DNA of 64,000 nucleotides from Rugalucina vietnamica (taxonomy: Eukaryota; Mollusca; Bivalvia; Lucinida; Lucinidae): contig OZ024869.1 in the NCBI GenBank assembly GCA_964017185.1, positions 72,604,008 to 72,668,007 of the forward strand. Reading direction: 5' to 3'. The translations under genes were made by a program, and so were the position numbers. Position 1 is the first letter of the stretch. Every line of letters starts with the position of its first letter. Shown here in pieces: positions 30,900 through 41,566 of the stretch. A model generated the notes under the pieces. That model did no database searches, was not told the origin of the DNA, and worked only from the letters and a program-made list of their open reading frames with translations.

Positions 30900-31016
30900 C
30901 ACAAATCCTCCATCATTACTAGATCAATCTTATCACAAACACGTTTGCACCCCGTTGTAGAGAATATGTTCATACCTTTAGAATAGTATGTCAGTTCATC
31001 AGCAATATCATTCAAA
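30900..31016 (-). pseudogene. Tandem duplicate of the torsin exon end
   Basis: This stretch repeats the last 110 or so bases of the torsin coding exon at an offset of 118 bp, with about ten differences, including its own stop. It lies directly after the real stop, so it would be 3' UTR. A one-step tandem duplication explains it. Confidence 0.75.
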
Positions 31017-31288
31017 TCACAAATCACCCATCATTACTAGATCAATCTTATCAGCAACACGTTTGCACCCTGTTGTTGAGAATATATTTACACCTTCAGG
31101 ATAGTATGTCAGTTCATCAGCAATGTCATTCACTTTCTGCATTGGTACATTGTGTATAGACTTGTAGTAACCCTTCTGCACGAGGCCGTATTTGATACAT
31201 TGCTTGACATGGTGTCTCTCTAGAGGGAGAAACGGTAGGTACGCTGTGATCAGATGTTTGGTTATGAGTTCGCTGTGCCACAAACCAT
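31017..31288 (-). CDS. Torsin last exon
   Basis: The acceptor TTTTATTCCAG ends at 31289. The exon codes for the C-terminal small domain: [23 protein letters not shown] and FSTTGCKRV with the Gly-Cys-Lys motif that senses nucleotide and redox state in torsins. TGA is at 31017-31019. The first codon is split with the previous exon and gives Asn. Confidence 0.92.
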
Positions 31289-34200
31289 CTGGAATAAAAT
31301 ATTAATTTATATTTTATTTGATCTGTTGTTTTACATGTACGCCGCAGTAAACAGGTATGGTAATATTGCTTATCGTCCAAATCAAAAGCTATGATAATGT
31401 TGAGACTATAACGGCAAGCTTTGGTACCATGAATTTGGAATCGTTCTTTTAAGCCAGATAAAACAATGTTGTAGAAGTTCTATTATGTTATATTAGCTGA
31501 CATTAAAACAGTGAGGAATATAAGTCCGATTTCGGAAAATTTGCTCAAAAACCACCACTTCTTGTGATTATTTTTCTAACAGTATCTGTATTGCCAAACA
31601 TTTTCCTGACAAGGCTGGTTTAATGTTTATGAGAGCATTTCAAGAGAAAGATCATTTATACAAAGTGACAAAACTGGCCAAAACTGATAAAAAGTTATAG
31701 CTAACATAATGCTATCTTCATGTGTTATAGTGTATACCCATCAAATTCAACAAATTGAAGCATTTTTGTTTCAACGCTTAGTCCTATTTATGTGTCACAA
31801 CGAATGTATACTATAAGTGAAATGTGCAGGTTTTTAATATTAAAAGTAGACATATATACAATTTAAAAGCAAGTTGTAACTTCAACATAGAGTCACTTCG
31901 CTTCTAGTATATACAATGTTTATGTTACTATGGTACTGTCCAGAGAGCATATAAACATGACTTTGCAATGCTGCAGAGATATTTTTTGATAGAGATTAAG
32001 AACCAAGATAACATATGAAGCTGGCTGAACAAATTTTGTTCAATTTCTCGCCTTTATATGCCATACTGAAAATGGGTTTTAAATGTGTGGATTTTTTAGG
32101 ATTGGCTGAGATTATTTGGCTTAACCGATATAGAAACTTACTTTTAGTGTTTAAAGCTGGCAGCTGGATTAGATTTTCCATTTCTTTCAGCGTGATTTTC
32201 TTTCGATCATAACCATCCATCCACCTTTTCAAAGTGACATCAGCTATTTCATTGCTTGCAGTGTTGCTGAAAAAAAATGTATTTAAATATTAACAACAAA
32301 TTTATGCAAAACAAAAAGACTGAACTGTCAAAATATATACATGGACTAATTCTGTTTCTTGAGTTAGTGTAGTATTTCAGATTTATTTAGATCAAACATT
32401 ATGTTTGTCCTTGCAATACTTGGAAAGACTGTTTCTAACGATAGACTGTTTCCTACTCTTTGAGTATTAGTTCCTGAATGACTATTTAGTTTTTCTCCAC
32501 CTTGTTTTTTGGAGCGGGAATTTCTTTCGCTGATTGCTCCGTTTACTCGTCATTGCCTACTTTTACCTTTCTACATCGTTCCAATCGACGGTAACCAACC
32601 TAAGGTAATGAAAAATGGCTTTCATGTAGTAGACGCCTCTGGATGATTAGTACTAGTCCAGGTCCCAAGGTTATAAAACTATTTTCACGCTCAGCTCAGC
32701 TGAGACTCAAATCTATCCTGCTCATAAATGTTAAAATGCCAACAATCGTTGGCATTTTAACATTTATTAGCAGGATAAATTACAGTCTTTGGCATTCTTA
32801 ACCTTCAATTTCAATATATTTGAGCTATTTCGGTAACTATGAGCAGTTGAAATTTCATGCTCAGCTGAGCTGAGCTTGAAAAATGTTTTATTGACCTCGG
32901 GGCCAGGTCTTACTTGATGGAATGAATCAGATCAGCTACCATCTTATACATCTTGTAACTACCAAGAATTCTATTATTCTGGTACCTAACCTAAGAAACA
33001 GAAAAGTAGCTTTCCTGTAGTCCACCCCTCTGAGAGAATCGTAGTAATCCAGGTATGGTTTGATAGTGTCAATGAGACCTGCAGGCATTTTATCCATCTC
33101 GTCAAAGATGAACAGAGAACGAGGACATGCTTTCACGGCATTTTCTATCAAATCACGTAAATACTCCTGATAACGAAAAACAAAACAAACCAGTGTATCT
33201 TAATTGAGTGATTTTTAGCCTAGTCAAAATAAAGATATGTTTGCGAAACTCGATTTGCAACACAAATGTTTCTTGCATTTTTGTTGTAAAACAACCTTCA
33301 TAAATAACATACTAAAAGTAGGATGGAATCGGAAGATACTGAATTTGATTTTTTTGGCCTTTTTTCGGAGCACCATTCGCCTCTTTGTGCTGTTTCTAAA
33401 ACTCATCAATATTGGTGTCTGTATAATTACTCAGCATTTTCTTGTCATTAAATAAGTTTAATAAGTTGATAAGAACATTATTTAGTTGCAGATGTTACTT
33501 CTAAATGCTTACTTTTCTCGAAAAAACATACAATATAAAATCGGTATAAGGTTACCCCACCCACCGTATGTTGCAATGAATTTCAATACTTCACTTTACA
33601 AATAAACAACACATTCTTTGTCTTCAGATTATAAATTGTAACCCTATTAGACAGTGTTAGTAAATTTGTTTTGAGTTTTAGCATAACCGCATTTATTAAG
33701 TTAAAGTCATGTGAAGACGACCTATTCAAGCACTCACAATGATGGCATACATTTTACCAAAAATCTTAATATGTGATGTTGATAGACTGAGAAACCATCA
33801 AATGATGCTTAGATGCTTGTAACTGAAGAATAATGAAATATATTGGACTTGAATTTTCTTTAAAAGCACAAATCTTAAGGACACTGGTAAGCTTTGTGGT
33901 GGCCTTGTTTGTGACTTTGTATCACATAGCCATATCCATGGCTGTTCTCAACACTTCAAAGCTTCCTCAGTTAACAATTATTTCCGGTCAGTTCAGTATC
34001 AGACCCTTTTCACTGGTGTCAGTTTTTTAGACGGCTAACTTTTTAACATTATCTGCACAGTTGTGAGTATGTTCACAGCACTTTCGCTGCACAGTTGCGT
34101 GCATGTAAGTTCATGTACACAACATGCACATGTACATTGTGACCTTTTGCAGTCCGTTTTTTACATTTAAATCTAACTACTTTCAGTAACTTCCCAAAAG

Positions 34201-37164
34201 ATGGGAAAGTTAATAATTTCTACCTTTCCAAAATTGAATTTGATGGTAGGACTGACATAGTTTATCGGTGCACATGTTTTAGGCAAGTTTCATATGAACA
34301 CTTGGAATATGTCAAGCTGTTGCTATATTAGAATGCAGAGAAAGCAGAATGGAAACCTGAACATCCATTCAGTGTTGAGAAAAGGCAAAGTCAATTAATC
34401 ACCTTAATACGATTTCGGTACTTTGACCCCTTTACTTAAAGATGGCCATAAAGATCATCTGTAAGATGACACTGGCAAAACACTTGCACCAGATATTGTA
34501 GCTGCGATACTGAGTCCCTTGGGGAAGCTGGAGCAAGTGAGGTCTGTGCTCTTGTCAAGGCCATATCAATGTAGTTCCATACCAACACAGACTGTCCATG
34601 GGAGCTGCAGTAGGCAAGCATTTTGGATTTGTTAAGTTTGCTTGTGATTGAATGCCCCAGACAAAACATTTTCAGTTAAGTTTCAGGACAGAGTCCCCTC
34701 TTCCTGGATATTGACCAGTACTGTGCCACGTGTAAAGTACCTTGGCTTCAGTTTGGACCATTTGGAAAAACTGAAAATGATCCCTATGTCATCTATCAGA
34801 CAGGCGTACGTGTGTGATGTCATGCCATTGTCCGTGGTGGCTATTTGTGGTGACTTCAGGTGTCAGTGAATGCCAATGTAGGAAATCCATTTTGATAACA
34901 AAACGTTGAGGCCACATTAGAATTCTGTTATCTAGGGAACATATTTTTCTGCTGGTGTTGATGGTTATCTGCCTGCTTCCACGGGTGACACACTGCAAAC
35001 CTGGTTTGATAAATGTCCATGAACTGCTCCCTATCTGTAGCCGAATGCCAGGTGTATTTTGCTTATGTGAGAAGTGTAATGCTTCATACAAAAGAAATCT
35101 GGGCCTTGACTGTAGCTACTCACAACCCCTTGAGACGTTATGATCAGTAACATTTGTCATAGCAAAGGGTGAAGTAAGTTTGGATTTCATTTTTTCCAAA
35201 GCTTCATTCCATTTGTATTTTTTGTAATGTTTTGTGCAGTCACGTCTTTCCCGCCCGGCGTCTGAATTGGGATTTTAAATTTCATTATTTCTATTCTCGT
35301 AGCTTCCGTACTTTGGACTCCATGATTGATTTTTATTCAATCATGGTGTCCCATTTAACATAATTTCATCTCAAACTAGACAGACCCATCGGTAGGCAGG
35401 GTGAAAACGTGACTATACCTAGAAGAAGCACCTGGCAAACTTAGTTTGTCTCTCATGTGTCCCATGCAGACCTCAACCCCAAAGGCTGGAATGCTCTTAT
35501 ACATATGCTAAACATTGTTGCACAGAAGCATCCCTGCCATTTTGCATATTGGCTGACCGTGCATTCAAGCAAAGCTTAATTTCATCTGACAGACCACGTA
35601 ATTTAATTACTTGTGAACCGTTTAGAAGGTCAAATTCTGCTCAAGAAAAGTGAATTGGTCAAACTATACATACATACAGCCCCTTTCACTCGAGTTTGCC
35701 TTTTGAGCATTTAGGTCAATCAAATTTTTTTTCACTCGAGTTTGCCGTTTGTTTGTAAATCAGGTAAATTTTCATAGATTTATAAAATTAAAACAATGGC
35801 TCAAGTGTCATTTCACTCCCAAGTAGCATAGCTATTAGCCCAGGCCGGATCCACATAAAATTCCTAGTGAATTCATTGTGACTGGTCACCTATCTTGACA
35901 ATATAAAGAGAGTAAACACTCGACCAGGTGCTCCCGTTGCAATATCATGAGAAAATCAATCATGCAACCAAAATTATTGAGATTTTCCTATTATTTAGCC
36001 AATATCAATGATCAACTTTCTCACAAACTCTCCACAAAATAATACCTGTAGCTGATGACTGGGTCGTAAGGCAACAAACTAAAGAACAGAAAAGATCCGA
36101 CAAACCGTTCAAAAGATGTGATAAAGACTGGTGTTGTTGGATTGCCTAAGGTTAAGGCTTGTCACTGACAGACAATCCAACCTTCCTGTAGATGACAAAG
36201 AAACTATAGAACAGATTTGATGAGAAGATGATAATTATTGTCCTTTAGTCCTAACTTTATGCCCACCTGCACATTACAAACACAATCCAGTCAGTATAAC
36301 ATGTTGGTTGTCTAAATAAATAAACATCAAATTTGCACTGGTGGGTGAGGTAAATCAATGTTTAGTTAAAATAGGGAATCACAAGTTTGGGATCCATTTC
36401 GGTATTTATGATGAATATTACTATTGTAGGTTATCATTTCCAAGCTACTTACTTCTTACCTCAAAGCGCCTCCTCAAATAATGATAGGAGCCGATTAAGA
36501 TATCAGCAGTATTTTCACAATGGAAATACATGTGGCATGGCAAATCAGTGAAAAGGTCAAATTTCATATCCTCCGATTTTGTCCTACTTTAAGTATGTTT
36601 AATCTATATGTCTCAGGAGACTGAAAATACAAAAGTGATTTGTGTTGCAAAAATTCATACTGGGTATGTTGTCCAGAATCAAGGTTCACAGATCTTGCTG
36701 GGGAGCCCATATTCAAACCGACAGCCATTTCGGCAGTTTTTGCGTCATTGCGAGGTATTGCAGTGTATACATAGCATATGTTTCTAAACAATGATATCAA
36801 AATTTTAATCTATAGTACATAAATGAAAATCAGGGGACTCTCTCGTTAGTTAGAAGAGGCCAAAGTCAGCGAAAATATACAAAAAATGGAGTAAATACTA
36901 CCTTGTATTGTGGCACCAGATGTTCGTGTTTAAACTCTCGAGTGGCGGAGATCAGATGGACATATTGACTTTCCATACCCTTCCGGTACAAATGCTCTGC
37001 AACAATTCTACTGACATAGGTCTTTCCAGTGCCTGTCCAGCCATGTAATGACAACGCAAGTGCCTTGGTCGAATTTGGCTTGGCGTGAGCTTTTAAGTGT
37101 TTGACAAGTGGTTCAATCACTAGATGTTGGCCGTATACTCTGTTGTTGAGGTCTCGATGAAGGG
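31017..37164 (-). CDS. Torsin-family AAA+ ATPase (exons 2 to last)
   Basis: Four exons with consensus splice sites join in frame: 36902-37164, 32991-33166, 32142-32266 and 31017-31288. Torsins are ATPases of the ER lumen and nuclear envelope, activated by LAP1/LULL1-type partners, with roles in nuclear envelope and membrane homeostasis. Seen here are Walker A (GWTGTGKT), Walker B (FIFDEMDK), the sensor region and the C-terminal GCK sensor-2 motif typical of torsins. The exon with signal peptide and membrane-associating segment, expected above 37164, was not found; it may be beyond repeats at 37-46 kb. No stop or frameshift is seen in the four exons, so the gene may be functional. Which torsin paralogue it is cannot be decided. 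Confidence 0.92.
32142..32266 (-). CDS. Torsin internal exon (post-Walker B helices)
   Basis: The acceptor TTTTTTTCAG and donor GTAAGTTTC bound 125 bases. It codes for [20 protein letters not shown], in the position of the region after sensor 1 in animal torsins. Phases fit both neighbours. Confidence 0.9.
32690..32885. repeat. Nested inverted repeats in a torsin intron
   Basis: TATCCTGCTCATAAATGTTA... pairs perfectly over about 30 bp with TAACATTTATTAGCAGGATA at 32713-32777. The outer pair GCTCAGCTCAGCTGAG and CTCAGCTGAGCTGAGC flanks it at about 32692 and 32860. It looks like a hairpin MITE or two nested ones. Confidence 0.65.
32991..33166 (-). CDS. Torsin internal exon (Walker B)
   Basis: The acceptor TCGTTATCAG and donor GTTAGG bound 176 bases. 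It holds the Walker [10 protein letters not shown], then KPYLDYYD and the start of the sensor-1 strand (ATFLFL). The sequence before Walker B has CPRSLF as in other torsins. Confidence 0.92.
33167..34149. other. Torsin intron, no gene seen
   Basis: AT-rich intron sequence. AACATACTAAAAGTAGGATGG near 33305 recurs inverted near 36580 and may be a small repeat. Confidence 0.4.
34150..34870 (+). pseudogene. Decayed coding sequence inside a torsin intron (unrecognised)
   Basis: Three plus-strand frames separated by stops or shifts read as ordinary protein: near 34240 ([20 protein letters not shown]), near 34440 ([20 protein letters not shown], then [11 protein letters not shown]) and near 34650 ([18 protein letters not shown]). 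The codon-like composition is unlike the AT-rich intron. There are stops at least near 34330 and 34467. It could be a processed pseudogene or a decayed transposon protein. I cannot assign a family. Confidence 0.45.
34871..36901. other. Torsin intron, no gene seen
   Basis: No supported exon. TTTCACTCGAGTTTGCC occurs twice near 35685 and 35732. Confidence 0.4.
36902..37164 (-). CDS. Torsin exon with Walker A
   Basis: The acceptor ATTATTTTACCAG and donor GTAGTA bound 263 bases. It codes for [31 protein letters not shown] (Walker A, torsin-type with Thr after GK) and HEHLVPQYK. The split first codon shows another exon upstream. Confidence 0.92.
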
Positions 37165-37204
37165 CTGGTAAAATAATGATGTACTTCAGAAACAAAAATC
37201 AGAA

Positions 37205-37415
37205 AGGTTTCGTATCTTAAAGGATCCCAGTTTTGTTTTGATTTGCTATTACTGTAGCTGATGTTGGACCGTTTTGTGGCCCTAAAAGGTCTCCCCGTAC
37301 ATCATTCATAATGTAGATTATATTTTCCTGTTGGTCCTTTGAGATCAGCGAGGGTATTCTGAGAAATCAGAAATTCATTATCGGTTTAGATTCGTTTTCT
37401 AACCAACCTTTTATG
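37205..37415 (+). repeat. Dispersed repeat R5 copy
   Basis: TTAAAGGATCCCAGTTTTG, GCTGATGTTGGACCGTTTTG, GGTCTCCCCGTACATCATTC, TTGGTCCTTTGAGATCAGC and TTTAGATTCGTTTTCTAACC match 54000-54200 and part of the insert at 16141-16480. Confidence 0.65.
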
Positions 37416-37419
37416 TATT

Positions 37420-37575
37420 TGACCAAAGAGTCGACTCCCTGACGCAGTATGTCAGAGATTGTACTTATATTATACATTGTAACGAAAAGCTGTATGTTGT
37501 TTATAAAAGCTACGCATCATGTGATCTGCCAACCCGACCTTCCAAACACGGCAGATAATCTCGAATGAATGAAAG
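37420..37575 (+). repeat. Direct repeat R6, copy 1
   Basis: CCCTGACGCAGTATGTCAGA and CTACGCATCATGTGATCTGC recur at 38193-38325 in the same order. These pieces flank the SINE-like blocks between them. Confidence 0.6.
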
Positions 37576-37744
37576 GTCCAATGCGACATAACATATCCCC
37601 ATTTCGAGAGAGTAATCATTTATGATTACGAGAAAGTCATTTTTATGACAATATGACTCAATTGGTCCATTTCCGACGGGCCCCCATCTTACGAATTTGA
37701 AAATTCGTAAATAAATAAGAAATGATGCATAGTTTGAAAAAAAA

Positions 37745-38190
37745 ACACGTTCCTGATGGGATTTGAACCCAAACCGCCGGGGTAGAAATCCAATGTCCGA
37801 AGAACTTACTAAATGTTATGAACCACTGCAGAAGCTGAGGGTGAGGTTAGGATCCTGTAAAACCGGTTTAAGCCCGCCAGTAACTTTGTGTTACTGATCG
37901 TTCCAAGGCGATACTTCTGTGGTGGTTCTTTTTGTTTTATGTCTTGGTGTTTAATTTTTTTTTGTGCTGTTGGCGCCTTATGTATGTTTTCATATTTTTA
38001 ATTAAGTTAAGGTAACTGAGTGGCCACCTATTGGGGAAATAGCTGCTCATTCGGCTTACGATATGTTTCATGGTATAAGTGCCTGATTGTTAGTTTGGTT
38101 TTTTCCCACCTCGGTTTTTGGAGTGGGAATCTCTTTCTGATTGCGCCTTTTCCTGATCTTTGCCTACTTGTACCTTTTCTTACCACTGAG
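37745..38190. mobile_element. SINE head (minus) and Penelope/SINE-like block (plus)
   Basis: 37750-37800 is a reversed tRNA-like head (GGGATTTGAACCCAAACC). From 37800 the plus strand has TTGTGAACC-like ACTGCAGAAGCTGAGGGTGA, GATCGTTCCAAGGCGATAC, GGTAACTGAGTGGCCACCTA, TTGGAGTGGGAATCTCTTTC and GATTGCGCCTTTTCCTGATC. The same blocks occur at 42390-43310, 55021-55155 and reversed at 63954-64000. Confidence 0.6.
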
Positions 38191-38192
38191 CC

Positions 38193-38325
38193 AAAGAGTC
38201 GTGTCCCTGACGCAGTATGTCAGAGATTGTACTTATATGATACATTGCATCGACAAGCTGTGCTATTTATAGAAACTACGCATCATGTGATCTGCAACAC
38301 GGTAGATAATCTCGAATAAATGAGT
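38193..38325 (+). repeat. Direct repeat R6, copy 2
   Basis: Matches 37420-37575 with small deletions. Confidence 0.6.
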
Positions 38326-38549
38326 GGTGCAATAGGTAATATTATAATAACAGGCTCATGATCGACAAAACATCGAAAGATCAAAGCGACAAATTATTAG
38401 TAGATAAGTAGATTAGTGATCATTAGTCGATGCGACATTTGATATATAACACAACATAACATAACTTTATTAAGCATTAAACATAATGCATGAATATAGC
38501 CTCCGCAAAATACATACTAAAGAGGGAGGGCAGGACCCTTTTCTGTGAC

Positions 38550-38960
38550 GTGTGATTGGCCTTTTTTTTAAAGTCTGTGATTTGTGAAAAAGCAAAATTT
38601 AACTCTGTGATTTGTGACAGAGGTATTTTCTGTGATGTGTGAAACACAAATTTAAATCCCTGTGATCTGTGATTTGTAAATTTTCAAGTCTGTGAATTGT
38701 GATTATCATCATTTCTTGTGATTGTAAAACCAATGGTCTAAAAGTGCATTAAAATCGCATCCGTGGACCCCTCCAGAATTATAAAATTTTCTCGGGGGAG
38801 ATCCCCCGAACCCCCCTTGCAACAATAAGTTTTTAGTAAAATCACAAATCACAGATTACGAAAGTTCATTGTCTGTGATGTGTGAAATCATCATTTGAAA
38901 ACTCTGTGATTTGTGATTTTGTGTTTTAAATCTCTGTGATCTGTGACCAGACCCCCCCCC
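38550..38960. repeat. TCTGTGATTTGTGA interspersed repeats
   Basis: CTGTGAT(T/C/G)TGTGA occurs about nine times at uneven spacing, two of them inverted (ATCACAAATCACAGAT near 38840). In the middle is CTCGGGGGAGATCCCCCGAA, a palindrome. A run of about 18 C ends the block. It may be the remains of a transposon with subterminal repeats. Confidence 0.5.
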
Positions 38961-40180
38961 CCCCCCCCCGCCTCTTGACCCTCTCACTAAACATGGTCTC
39001 CCTAGGTGAGAATTGAGTTTTTTCTCAAATTTAATACAACGACCAATAATAGAACGACAATTAATCGTGATTTGCTTGATTCCGGATCGAAATGACAATA
39101 ATGATGGGAAATCACTGCGATATAAGTCGCTAATAAGCTGCTGAAATTGAAACTTATATTGACTTTGAAGAGCTCGAGTCCCTGGTGCGTCTTTGTGGAC
39201 GAGGACAGAATCTCTCTCAGTTTATGGTGGGACACCGGTAAAAAATATAACCGCCGTACCCCACGAAAATAGTGCATTTTAAAAGTTCATCCACACATGT
39301 TTGATGCTGTATAGTGAGAGCATTTCCTACATTCCGTGTAAGATCTCGCATTTACTACAATGTATTGCCATAATGCGACATGTTAGTGCACAAATCACCA
39401 TGCCAAAACGGACTATATCTCATCGGGGGCTTCTGTCTGTACACTAGCCCCTACTAAAATCCGCACCATTCTAGAGTGTAAATCCACCCATAGTTATATT
39501 GCAAAATGGAATACCGGAAAATCGAGATGGTCAACCCCCCTCGGTGGCACCTTTGGGTAGGGATGTGGCTGGGCTATCAAATTAGAGAAGACCTTTTGGT
39601 GGTGCAATGTTGGGTAGTAGCTGGGAGTGTCACAAAGTGAGGGAATTTGCATTGCGGCCTATGGGAGATTTTTTTACTGGTGTTGGACCTTATCTTGCAA
39701 ATAGGACAGAATCCCACCCACTTACCACACAGAATCAACTTCTGTAATTGCCGCGCTTCGTTTGCAGTACTACTGAAGCATATCTGTACGGGCAACGTCA
39801 AGCAAAAAGTAACTTGTTGACATAAAATATACCAATTAGACCATGTGAAAACTATGTTCATCTGGATTTTGTAATACAGCACATGGACGCAAAGATCGCT
39901 GTATATAATCAAACGTTAATTGAAAGTGATGTTCATGGAAAAATATTATCGCTGAAAAATAATAATTTTCTCATGGTGTGGTTGCCATATAATTATATTG
40001 TAAATATTGTACATGTATCTATGTTTCTCATAGTTGTATGTTATCATGTTTTCTGTGTCAGATGAAAAATAAAAAATTACAAAAAACTTCTGTAATTGAG
40101 CAATCTTTAATTTAGATATTATTTAGTTGACTATAATAAATGGTGATGAGAGAAAATCAAATATGACACTTTCGTTATTA
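38961..40180. other. No gene seen
   Basis: Short frames only, none bounded by convincing splice sites. The missing torsin first exon was looked for here and not found. Confidence 0.35.
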
Positions 40181-40183
40181 TAA

Positions 40184-40321
40184 AGAAAGTAACATAAGAA
40201 ATCCCGGTTATTTCGTTTTCGCAAACACTTCAATGTTATTGTGATGGAAGAACTATATGTTCATCGGGCAGAAGTGTTTGCGAAATAACCGGAAATAACC
40301 GGGGTTCCTTATGTTACTTTC
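40184..40321. mobile_element. Inverted-repeat MITE, 138 bp
   Basis: GAAAGTAACATAAGAAATCC at the left and GGGGTTCCTTATGTTACTTT at the right pair, followed inward by CCGGTTATTTCG / CGAAATAACCGG and GCAAACACTT / AAGTGTTTGC. Only about 35 central bases are unpaired. Confidence 0.7.
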
Positions 40322-40682
40322 ATTCAATGAATGTTCAATTTCTGCATGGACTGCACCTAGTTATAAGTCAGTAGAGTAAACGCTATAGGAGATTTACATT
40401 GTGTGTCACCCGATCATTGATCGGTTTGTATGTATACAATACCCGTGATTCTCAGCTCAGTAGTGTATATGTGTGATAAAAAAAAGTACAGACAAAATCT
40501 ATTTTTTACCAACGTTTTTATTTTTATGCTTCCTTTCCATGCTTCATTACAATAAGTTGTATGTGTCTACCTACTTTCAGGTCACAGCTTTCTGTCTGGA
40601 AAATCCAGTGTTTCCACTTTTCTCATTGAAATGTGGATATATCATTTTAAATAGATCAAGGTCAACCAAAGGTTATAATATA

Positions 40683-41201
40683 CAGTCAAACCTCTATAAA
40701 AGCGCCACCTTTGGGAGTGAGCTAAGCTGGCTGTTATACACAGGTGGCTGTCTTATCAAGGTTCAGTCAGAGCGCAGTTGTCATGTAGAAAATATTCATA
40801 CTGTCACAAGAAAAATCCTTTTTAAGGAAGGACTACCTGTATGTGTTTCATAAGAAGACATCATTTCATGCTTCGTTACACAAAATATATATAAAGCCTC
40901 ATGGGTATTAACTTAATTGATTTTTTTCTGCTAATTAACTGTTTTAAATACAATAATGAATAATAATTGTCCAATTAACAGCTTGTAAATGGGAAATTTG
41001 ACTTTAGGCAAGTATGATGTGGCTGTCTTATAGAGAGTTATAAGCATTTTGGGATTGATTTTACTGGCTGCTGGTTGTCTTGTGGAGGTGGCTGTCTTAT
41101 GCAGAGATAAAATATAGTGAAAATGATTGGGAATGTTTCAGACTGGCTCTCTTATGCAGGTGGAGCTCTTATAGAGGTGGCTGATTCAGCAGGTTCAACT
41201 G
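40683..41201. mobile_element. Pogo/Tigger-like MITE
   Basis: It begins CAGTCAAACCTCTATAA and ends GCAGGTTCAACTG, flanked by TA (40681-40682, 41202-41203). The inside repeats GGCTGTCTTAT and GGTGGCTGTC near both ends. Ends of this type are typical of pogo-type MITEs in animals. Confidence 0.6.
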
Positions 41202-41566
41202 TATACAAACTATGATGGGCCAGGGTCCCTGTAACTACATATCAAGTTTCAATGAAATCAGTCTACCGGTTCTAGAAAATTGCAGGTTAAAGTAGGCAAT
41301 GGTAAGGAAACGGCGCTTTCAGAAAGAAATTCCCACTACAAAAACAGAGGTGGGAAAACTATACTTATACTAAGAAAACATATCGTAAGCCGAGTGAGCA
41401 GCTATTATCCTTATAGGATGACACTCAGTTACACAAATTTAACTAAAAATATGAAACCTCTCATAAGGAGCAAACAGCACAAAATTTCAACACCAAAACA
41501 ACGATAAGATTCAACACAGAAATATTGCATTGGAATGATCAGTGGCCATAACCTCGATAAGGTGGT
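41202..41566. other. Reversed SINE-like fragment
   Basis: 41283-41420 reads, on the minus strand, as the TTTTTGTAGTGGGAATTTC...GCCTACTT block of the Penelope/SINE-like repeat, ending at GCCGAGTGAGCAGC. Confidence 0.5.

Noticed and set aside
39002-39277. Torsin signal-peptide exon
   Set aside because: It has a hydrophobic stretch, but no splice donor and no conserved torsin N-terminal motif.
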